Assembly (NCBI GenBank): GCA_029948255.1
Contig: JALIZF010001695.1
Location: 372,001 to 436,000 of the forward strand
Direction: 5' to 3'
Length of the DNA stretch: 64,000 nt
Origin: Telmatactis stephensoni
Taxonomy: Eukaryota > Cnidaria > Anthozoa > Actiniaria > Isophelliidae
Part shown: positions 57,101 to 64,000 of the stretch, piece by piece
Layout: every line of letters starts with the position of its first letter
Numbering within the stretch: position 1 is the first letter of the stretch
Made by a program: the position numbers and the translations under genes
Notes under the pieces: generated by a model
What the model was told of the DNA's origin: nothing
Seen by the model: only the letters and a program-made list of their open reading frames with translations
Databases searched by the model: none

Positions 57101-58938
57101 CTCCCGCACATAGAATGGCAAAACTCAAAAGAAGATTGCCAGCAGGAAATTTGCCAAGGAGATTGGGCTGACTGCTCCAAGTGTAGATACCATTGCATAT
57201 ATGGCATTTGGTTGTAATGGATATCATTGTTCCAAAGTGGCTTATGTCAACCTCAGGATTAGAACAAGAAAAGCACAAGTGGCAGGTTTGAAATAAAATT
57301 AACAATTTGGAAAGGAAGACTATTCCTTTTGGCTCTTTCTGGCAGTTTGATTCTTTAAATTCAATTCTATGATGAAAATTAAAATATTCATGTCAACAGA
57401 TGCATGCATAAAGAGTATACATTATTTATGAAAAAATTATTATAACCTTGATTTTTTTTCATCAACATCATCATCTCCCAATTTTTGACCTGCATCATTC
57501 TCATCCGTTTCAGACCATGTTGGATCAAGCTCAGGGTTTTTATCTACTTCTTCCTCATATTCCTCATCATCTTCACTCATGACAGTATCAAAATGTGGTG
57601 TAGAATCTTCAGAATCTTCAGTCTGAGTTCCTAATGTATATCAGAGAGAAAATTAGAGAACTGCGAAGACCTGAATATGATATCAACAGAAACTCACCAA
57701 CTGATTCTCCTATAGCTTTGTCAAATGTCTGTTGAAATATTTGGGCCCACGAGATCTGATTTGACGCCATCTTCTTCTCCTGTCTCAACAACTGCCTTTG
57801 AAGATACTTTTTTTCTTTTTTCAATATTTCACAGTCAGGGCAAGGAGTACTTGGTTCTGAAGTCGCTGTCAAATTATTTAGGGTACTCTGAAAACATAAA
57901 GGAGGACTTAAAAGAAAAAAATTGAATGCACAAAGTTGTTGGTGCGAAATTGCTCACTTGTGTTTGCACTTGTTCGCAAGCGGCTGGGTTTTCGTGAGGG
58001 CTACATTGTGTTTCTTGCAAAGGGTTTGTGATGGTCCTATCGACTGAAGAGACCTGCTCAATCTGGAGAGAAACAAAAACGATCAAGATTTCAGTAACAC
58101 GTACCTCTCACAGTATCCATATCATATTTTCATTCCAATCCTTATTTTTTAAATGTATATAAATAAAAAAATCTTTAACCTCACTAAAGACGAATTCATT
58201 TGTTGCAGAAACTTGTTGATTCAAGTGTGTTTCAACTTGTTCACAATCAACCGGGTGATTATCAAGGCTACGTTGTGCGGTATCTTGGGCAGGGTTTGTG
58301 ATAGTATTATGGACAGACACAGACTTATCCTGGAGAAAAACAAAAAAAATAACTAAATAATGTTTATTTGGAACTCAATTACGAACTAAAATTTACAAAA
58401 GCAAAATTGCATACCACAGTGTTACTCTCATTTGCTACGGAATCATTTGATTGTGAAAATCGTTCAGCAAGCAACTCTTTGATTTCCTTTCAAATCAAAA
58501 CAGAATCAAAAGTAAATTTTAATTTTATTGTTGGTAATAAAATCTTCCCTGCATTACAAGATAAATGTATACAGAATAATGACATGTATGCATGGCGCCA
58601 CGTGAATAAATTCTCACCTTTCGTCGACGTCGAGCAGTTCTAGCAGAGCTGGAGCCTAGTTGAGTTTTATCCTTTGTCCAGATTGTAGGTATGGATCCCG
58701 GTTTTAAAAACCGTTTGAAGCCGTCCACATGCAAAGCTTTTTCGAAGCAGTGCGGCTCAAAGTGCTCCGAACAAACTACGAACCTTCCTTGCGGGTTGAA
58801 GTTCGCCCGGTTTGTTCTCACGAACCTCACCCATGCATTTCGCACACTTTTTGCAAGTGGACTGATGTGCAAAGATATTCCCAAAGATTGTTGGGACGTA
58901 TTGCTACATCCTTGTACCACACAGCGGCTTCCTGGCAT
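54107..58938 (-). CDS. THAP-domain Kolobok-type DDE transposase, 13 exons, 895 aa
   Basis: Exons: 58938-58618, 58486-58415, 58329-58180, 58062-57958, 57887-57698, 57630-57447, 57366-56826, 56189-55976, 55874-55623, 55079-54908, 54809-54661, 54581-54384, 54246-54107; all phases agree. Exon 1 is a THAP zinc finger (MPGSRCVVQGCSN, then VVCSEHF, then SIPTIW). Exons 3 and 4 are diverged duplicates. Exon 5 is coiled coil (CPDCEILKKEKKYLQRQLLR). Exon 6 is acidic. Exon 7 has two CxxC pairs and the first Asp (IAGDGRHDSMGHSAKYGTY). Exon 8 has the second Asp (FISDRHKSIAKW, HFFDLWHIGK) and exon 10 the Glu (SALEGYHSVINQFAPK). Exon 13 ends with a knuckle (CWRKCGLPRKGHKKGQC). The function is cut-and-paste transposition at TTAA; THAP presumably reads the ends. 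Confidence 0.92.
56435..56725. repeat. Two adjacent hairpins in transposase intron 7
   Basis: One pairs GTTACATTCAGGTTTTAGCT...AATAAGCCC with its complement ending CTGAATATAACATG (about 56,485-56,632). The next pairs TTCCTATTTAGCTAAGTGAG with CTCACTTAGCTAAATAGGAA (about 56,643-56,728). They may be MITEs inserted in the intron. Confidence 0.65.
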
Positions 58939-59251
58939 TATTTTCGAGAAAAAAACTCCAAGTACAGAGCATTTACGTGTGACAACTATTCTGTTTGTTT
59001 AAAAAATTAGCCATGAGGATTCGATGTGTTGAGTAACTGACGTCACACCCTTCAACTTATTAGTTGCCAATCCTCTCACGGCCAGACACAGTTTGAATAA
59101 TGGCGGCAAACGAAAGCAGAGGGAAAAAGCGATTTTTGAGGACGTTCTTTTTATCGTACGATAAAACCGTTATGACACGTTAATATATATACTATAAGGA
59201 TGACAAAAATTAAAAACCCAACAATGGCGTCAATTTGATCGTCGTCCCACT

Positions 59252-60430
59252 TTAATATTTAACACTCTTCTACACTGTGTATTAAAGTGTCATGTAGTTG
59301 TACAAAGTAATCATGTCACTTCTGTTTACAACACTTTTTGATGCCCGAAACAATAGCACAAAGACCTTGAATATACTTGAGTTCATTTTGGTGTGTTAAT
59401 AAATACAGGGGGAAATTATGACAACAATATATAGCTTTAATATTCACTTACCAATTACAAGGAATTTGAAGAAAGCTGGTCATCATATATTGTGAATCGA
59501 AATCTAGAATAACAAAATAAAAGAGTTCCACACTCAATAGGATTATTTGAAAGCAACGTAGTCGTGATAGGCTTTCAAGATATAATAGTATCCTCTCGGA
59601 TCATGTTTATTTACGACTGTTGTCGAACTTTTCCTTAAGAAAACACTAGAAACTTGCTCCTTTGGAAACCACAAAACTATACATTACTAGGGTATTAAAA
59701 GGGAAATGTCCCAGTTAAGAAAAGAGCGTTTATTTACCCTGTGAGCAAAGAGATTTCGGCTCTGGGATTCTGAACTCTTTCTCCCGAAAGCTCGAAGGTC
59801 AATTTCGAAAATTTGCTAAAGTACGAACATAAAAGCTCAACGAGTCCGAGCTTTCCTTCACAAGTCAAAATGTAAATTAATAAATAAACAATTTTTCTTA
59901 TGTTAAGTATCTAAAGAATCAAAAATACAATTAATTACAGTTAGTTTACTTACTATTTTGAAGTAATCGTAGCACAGACAGCACAATAAATATCCGCCGC
60001 CATTTGTCGATCGCTTCTTCTCTCCATTGCGATAAAATACGAAGGTTTTATGCATCAAAACAATAACATTTTTGAAGAAAAACGTCTCTTAACTTGTCGC
60101 TCTTCGTTTAACAAGAATAAAAATCATTTTCTAGCACAGAAGAAGAAATTTTCGCTTCACAACTTGTCCAACACTCCTCGCTTCAACAGTTTCAACTGAA
60201 AATGGCCGCCACGCGCCAAGCAATTCAAACATGTCACATGATAGCATACGGTGCTTTCATTGGTCAATCGATAATCCCAAGATTAGCCACCAGTTTCCCT
60301 CAGATTTACAGTTATGGATTGCATGGCTAGAAAATTTGTATTTATTGTTATTATACTTTTGTCTCTCGGCCTTTTTCGATTTATCTATTTTTTTTTTTGC
60401 AAACGAAATAAAATCAACAAAGCAAAGTTT
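59252..60430. other. Interior of the CACTA-like element, right part; no gene seen
   Basis: AT-rich with two GC-richer islands containing GCCGCCATTT and AAAATGGCCGCCA (near 59,993 and 60,198). These resemble YY1/initiator-like promoter words, possibly the promoter zone of the outer element. No coding sequence recognised. Confidence 0.4.
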
Positions 60431-61040
60431 GCTACTTATGTAAACCAATAGCAAATTCGGAGCACCAGATTTGCAGTATAGCAAAAGTGTAGCAAATTTA
60501 ATCCAAAAGTACAAATTTACCAATACGCAAATCTACAGCAAATATCAGCCAAACTCAGTAATTGCGTTACATTTGCTAGGTTTGTAAACGTGGAGTTTAC
60601 ATCAATTTTGCTACTAGTGTAAACCAATAGCAAATTCAGAGCACCAGATTTGCAAATGTGTAGCAAATTTAATGCAAAAGTACAATTTTACCTGGCTACG
60701 CAAATCTACACCAAATATTAGCCAAATTCGGTAATTGCGTTACATTTGCTACAGTCGGAAATGTGGAGTTTACATCAATTTTGCTACTTAAGTAAACTAA
60801 TAGCAAATTCAAAGCACCAGATTTGCAGTATAGCAAAAGTGTAGCAAATTTAATCCAAAAGTAACATTTACCTGCCTATGCAAATCTATAGCAAATATGA
60901 GTCAAACTCAGTAATTGCGTTACATTTGCTAGATTTGTAAACTTAGAGTTTACGTCAATTTTGCTACTCGTGTAAACCAATAGCAAATTTGGAGCACCAG
61001 ATTTGCTCTGTATTTGCTCATTATGTAAACTTGAGCAAAT
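60431..61040. repeat. Right subterminal repeat zone of the CACTA-like element
   Basis: At least three tandem units of ~170-180 bp, each with CCAATAGCAAATTCGGAGCA-type, CCAGATTTGCAGTATAGCAA-type and GTAATTGCGTTACATTTGCT words. Unit starts lie near 60,446, 60,626 and 60,799, with a partial unit near 60,977. Confidence 0.85.
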
Positions 61041-61320
61041 CCATTTTTTCGTCCAGTGATATAGGCGTTCACTCGTGCCACCTATAAAGGGAGGTGCAAA
61101 AGGAAAATTACCACGAATCATTGCAAATACCGGTACCTACTTTTATTACGTGCTATAAGTCGATAAGAAACACGGAGATACATTTTTATAAACGGGTAGA
61201 TTAAAACTAAAACAACTATTAAAAGCTCGAGTCTTTTGTCTTAGTGCCTTAACGCTGTTTGCTTTATTGAATGCTGTATTAGATGACTTCCCTGTCATAT
61301 TAAGCTTGTATGTTTTTTTT

Positions 61321-61672
61321 CCCGGGGGGGGGGGGGGGGTTCTTTGGGGTCAAAACGCTAGGGATGATCGTCGGAAACCTCCAAAACGTACCCTAAAAAA
61401 TACCCAAATGCCAAAATTTTCGACCCTAAAAAATACCTAACAGCTCAAAAATACCCCTAAAAATACCAAAAAATCAAACAAAAAGTGTTCTAATAAAAAG
61501 GCAGTAAGTAAAAAAAATCGTCTCGTTTATTTTGTACCCCTAAAAAATACCATCTTTTCTGAAAATCCTTGGATTTTCTCTGATGACCCCTAAAAAAATA
61601 CCAAATCGGCGATTTCAACCCCTAAAAAATACGACGATCAATATAGGGAGTACACCCGGCCCCCCGGGGTTT
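61321..61672. mobile_element. MITE-like repeat with CCCGGGG termini and CCCTAAAAAATACC units
   Basis: The ends CCCGGGGGG... and ...CCCCCCGGGG are inverted. The interior repeats (C)CCTAAAAAATACC at least six times and carries GGGATGATCGTCGGA near the left, paired with TACGACGATCAATATAGGGA near the right. Non-coding. The G-run length is likely variable. Confidence 0.6.
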
Positions 61673-61946
61673 TTTCTTGGTTTACATATACACTTTTTGT
61701 CTTCATCACTGTATAATTTACTTCCAAGACTGAATGCATGAAGGTGATGGATTTTTGATGATCTGGGTACATGTTTTGCTATGTATTTTCTTCTGATAAG
61801 CTTCCTTATTTTTCTGCTTTTACGTAAAGCACGTGAAATTCGTCTTACTGGAATTCTGCTTGGTTCACGGGCACGAACGCTATGGCATTTGTATCTAATA
61901 CTACTATTGTAATAAATAAACTTTGCATATCGAGATCTACAGCTCT

Positions 61947-62192
61947 TTATTGATATAAGCTCTGTACATGTATTCGGTTGTCATCAGCATTTATACATAA
62001 TTCGATTGCTTTCGAATTCTTCTCGCAATTATTGACAGATAATTCGGTTGCTTTCTCAAATATATCACAATCATCAATGTATAAACTTCTGTAGGTTGCA
62101 GAGTAACAGCACATATAAACTTGTTTGAAAATAAATTTAACAACAATCAAAACACAAATAATATAAAATAAAGTCTTCATATTAAATAGCAT
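61947..62192 (-). CDS. Possible small secreted or membrane peptide, 77-81 aa
   Basis: Starts MLFN then MKTLFYIICVLIVVKFIFKQ, a signal peptide or anchor. A Cys-containing part follows (VYMCCYSATYRS, DDCDIFEKATELSVNNCEKN, ELCINADDN; five Cys in the mature part). The TAA stop lies inside CAATAAAG, so it doubles as an AATAAA polyadenylation signal, which supports a real 3' end here. The frame differs from the upstream ORF, so the two would need an intron, a bicistronic mRNA or separate starts. Unknown function. Confidence 0.35.
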   Translation of the reverse strand: MLFNMKTLFYIICVLIVVKFIFKQVYMCCYSATYRSLYIDDCDIFEKATELSVNNCEKNSKAIELCINADDNRIHVQSLYQ

Positions 62193-62436
62193 AATATAAT
62201 AATTTCACGGTAAACTTATACAAACTGTTAATCAAGGCTTTCATGGCTGCTTTCAAGCTATTCAAGGCTTTCAAGCTATTCATGGCTTTCATGTGTTCGC
62301 GGAACAATCCATGCCGAAAACGCTCGACGTCTTTTAGTGTAGATCTACCGCGAACAGTGTGTGCATTTGTAAGCATTTGGAGCGTAAATAGGGAAAAACA
62401 GAAGACAAATAATACCTTCCACATCTTGACTTTCAT
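62182..62436 (-). CDS. Possible small secreted peptide precursor, 84 aa
   Basis: The ORF starts MKVKMWKVLFVFCFSLFTLQ, a convincing signal peptide with likely cleavage near TNAHT. RGRSTLKDVERFRHGLF follows, then a reiterated helical stretch (KAMNSLKALNSLKAAMKALI) and a hydrophobic end. No family recognised. The repeated SLKAL units make the plus strand look repetitive as well. It could be a real peptide precursor or a chance ORF; no splice sites or transcript evidence. It overlaps the next ORF by 11 bp. Confidence 0.35.
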   Translation of the reverse strand: MKVKMWKVLFVFCFSLFTLQMLTNAHTVRGRSTLKDVERFRHGLFREHMKAMNSLKALNSLKAAMKALINSLYKFTVKLLYYAI

Positions 62437-63035
62437 CGAAGGAACATCAACTGAGACGGGTAATTACTTCTTGTAGAAATTCACATTATGGTTCTACATA
62501 CCATTCTACAGCACACTTTATCGAACAAAGTAAAACGAATGATTACATGAAGTAGTTACCGAGAGACCTCATGGCATTATCGTTCCCAGTCCCTAGTCCC
62601 AGTCCCTCTCATTTGCAAAAACCCGACGTTGAACACGAAACGGCATTTTTTGACTCGTCCCGGCCTAAAGGCCTGGGCACGAGTAACTAGCCGTTTCTAT
62701 CGAAAGTGAAGTGCTGCGGCGAAATCTGAATCGTAAAATGTTTTGATTGAAATAAATCGATGTAAAGTGCTAATCAATACATGTACGTTTAAATTTCCTT
62801 TTTTGCCTAAATTAGAATGTTTCGAATAACATTAGCCAAATTATTTTTGTTTTTAGTAAAATCTCAATTTTTGTTCTAATCTTTGAATCATCTACACAAT
62901 GCGCAAATGGGTAGTCTGCAGTGTTGTTTAAGGATAAAGTAAAATCATTTCCGGTTTTTGCTAGGCGTCATGTTGTCAAATTTGAAAAACTACCAATAAT
63001 AGCTGAGCTAGGGAAACTAACAGCTGTATAGACTT
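62193..63035. other. Flank and spacer, no further gene seen
   Basis: Apart from the small ORF at 62182-62436 there is AT-rich sequence and a short CAGTCCCTAGTCCCAGTCCC tract (62,588) followed by CCCGGCCTAAAGGCCTGGGC (palindromic, 62,660). These may be MITE remnants. Confidence 0.4.
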
Positions 63036-63659
63036 TCCATTTCTCGACGTCTTAGCAAGGTAGGTTTTGAAGTTTATCATGTTAAATTCTACTTTTTTTT
63101 GCTCGTGGGAATATTCATCAAGGTGATTGTCATTTGAACGATATTTCTAGAGGAAGACAGTGTGATTTTGTGAGTCTTTCAGCTTTGTTATGTATTTGTC
63201 TCATTGGACGTTTGCTTTCGATTTTGTGCCACGTTGTGCGATTCATTTTGATAAGTATTTGCCGTATTAAGTTGTTGACACAAGTCAATATTATGCTTTG
63301 GCTGTCCCTCCATGGCTGTTTTTATTGTTGAAGAAACGATTCGATCAGGCAGATAGTTCAATGAAATCGTCTCTTCATCGGGTATAGAGCTTTTAGGTAC
63401 ATAGCATCTCCTTCGATTATAATTCAATCGATAATTAAGGTACTCTGTGGGCTCCAGGGGTTTATTATTCGCTTTCAGGTTGTCCACGTACGTCAAAATA
63501 TCGCACGAATTGGCACATAAAGCTCACAAAATCACACTGTCTTCCTCTAGAAATATCGTTCAAACGACAATCACCTTGATGAATACTCCCACGAGCAAAA
63601 AAAGTAGAATTTAACACGATAAACTTCAAAACCTACCTTGCTAAGACGTCTGGAAATGG
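63036..63659. mobile_element. Inverted-repeat element, ~140 bp arms, 620 bp
   Basis: The left arm 63036-63180 (CCATTTCTCGACGTCTTAGC ... AGTGTGATTTTGTGAG) pairs with the right arm 63521-63659 with a few mismatches (CCATTTCCAGACGTCTTAGC on the complement). The loop holds a 102-codon minus ORF (63496-63188) without recognised motifs. Long arms and short interior suggest a foldback or Mutator-like non-autonomous element; target duplication not identified. Confidence 0.75.
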
Positions 63660-64000
63660 AAGAGAAACCTCGTGGCTAGAAGAGCACATGTCATTCGTTG
63701 ATTACCGCTGATTACATAGTGTACGATATTGCAGGCGCAAATTCATCCATCGCCACAAGGTCCACTGGCATCAGATACTATCGTGCGACACAGGGACCCC
63801 AATAGTGTGCTGCTCGCTCGCTGCGTTCGCTCGCCTCGCAGCAATGAATAATTAAAATAGATAAAAATCCTAAAAAACACTAAGCCTAATTCCTAAAACA
63901 TAGATATATCCTAAAATTCCATTATTAAATTTAAATGTTAATATCATATGAACATTTCTCCTAATTTCGATTTAAATATCAATAATGAGGTAATTACTTT
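63660..64000. other. Window end, no gene seen
   Basis: Contains a small imperfect hairpin (GCTGCTCGCTCGCTGCGTTC / CGCTCGCCTCGCAGC) at 63,807-63,843 and then AT-rich sequence. Nothing coding is supported. Confidence 0.4.

Larger units (their letters stand above)
51716..59251. mobile_element. Kolobok-like DNA transposon, 7,536 bp, two intact genes
   Basis: The TIRs are 20 bp and perfect: AGTGGGACGACGATCAAATT at 51716-51735 and its reverse complement at 59232-59251. TTAA flanks both sides (51712-51715 and 59252-59255). TTAA duplication plus a THAP-domain DDE transposase is the combination known for the Kolobok superfamily. It contains a plus-strand P2X7-ballast-domain gene (51995-53938) and a minus-strand transposase gene (54107-58938), convergent with 168 bp between stop codons. 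All reconstructed exons are open and in phase, so the copy may be young and autonomous. Confidence 0.9.
49795..61058. mobile_element. CACTA/EnSpm-like element, 11.3 kb, containing a nested Kolobok-like transposon
   Basis: The left end is CACTGGACGAAAAAATGGAT (continuing TT, 22 bp matching). The right end at 61058 is its reverse complement. ATA at 49792-49794 and 61059-61061 is a 3 bp target duplication. Both subterminal zones (49,850-50,180 and 60,430-61,040) carry many copies of AGCAAAT / ATTTGCT and related TTGCTACA-type words in both orientations, typical of CACTA elements. Removing the inner 7,536 bp element and one TTAA leaves ~3.7 kb with no recognisable transposase, so the outer element looks non-autonomous. 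Alternative: the outer ends belong to one larger composite element. Confidence 0.75.

Overview
The window is eukaryotic, almost certainly metazoan and most probably cnidarian (an anthozoan such as a coral or sea anemone); sponge or lophotrochozoan origin cannot be excluded from sequence alone. It is AT-rich, has short exons bounded by GT-AG introns, and carries tRNA-derived SINE-like repeats, many foldback MITEs, a THAP-domain DNA transposon and LINEs with restriction-like endonucleases.

Region 1 (about 4.2-43.4 kb, minus strand) is one giant gene. I reconstructed 42 exons by reading GT-AG junctions whose phases agree at every junction except exon 21/22. The predicted protein is about 4,117 residues: signal peptide; a Cys-containing metazoan-type N-terminal region; Ig/FN3/HYR-like modules; nine CARDB-like repeats; a PPC/IPT-like block; a full RHS/YD-repeat region ending in a recognisable RHS core; a Gly/Ala-rich hydrophobic segment; a DPNDILGPAGYG...GFLPPN...IFDVNEPIDTPP module typical, as I know it, of giant bacterial surface proteins; two EGF-like domains; one transmembrane helix; and a short tail with an NPIF motif. 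It looks like a bacterial-style RHS/CARDB giant fitted with animal secretion, EGF and membrane-anchor parts, with type I topology (the opposite of teneurins). Its introns are packed with mobile DNA: a 3.8 kb CACTG-ended element holding three foldbacks, a 501 bp element with 80 bp inverted repeats and a 10 bp target duplication, a TTAA-flanked MITE, two MITEs ending about a dozen bases from splice donors, and a 0.5 kb GGTT/GGGT satellite.

Region 2 (43.5-49.7 kb) is a cluster of at least four LINE insertions whose ends lie in (AAT)n/(ATT)n microsatellites. They carry R2/R4-type restriction-like endonuclease domains. One retains a zinc finger, reverse transcriptase, CCHC knuckle and endonuclease, with a single nonsense codon.

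Region 3 (49.8-61.1 kb) is a nested transposon. The outer unit is 11,264 bp with CACTGG termini and an ATA target duplication, like CACTA/EnSpm elements. Inside it is a 7,536 bp Kolobok-like transposon (20 bp inverted repeats, TTAA duplication) encoding two convergent, apparently intact genes: an 895-residue THAP-domain DDE transposase and a 237-residue protein matching the cytoplasmic 'ballast' domain of the P2X7 receptor. That a stand-alone P2X7-type ballast is cargo of a DNA transposon is the most striking observation.

Region 4 (61.1-64 kb) has MITE-like repeats, a 620 bp inverted-repeat element and two small overlapping ORFs with hydrophobic N-termini that might be a small secreted-peptide locus.
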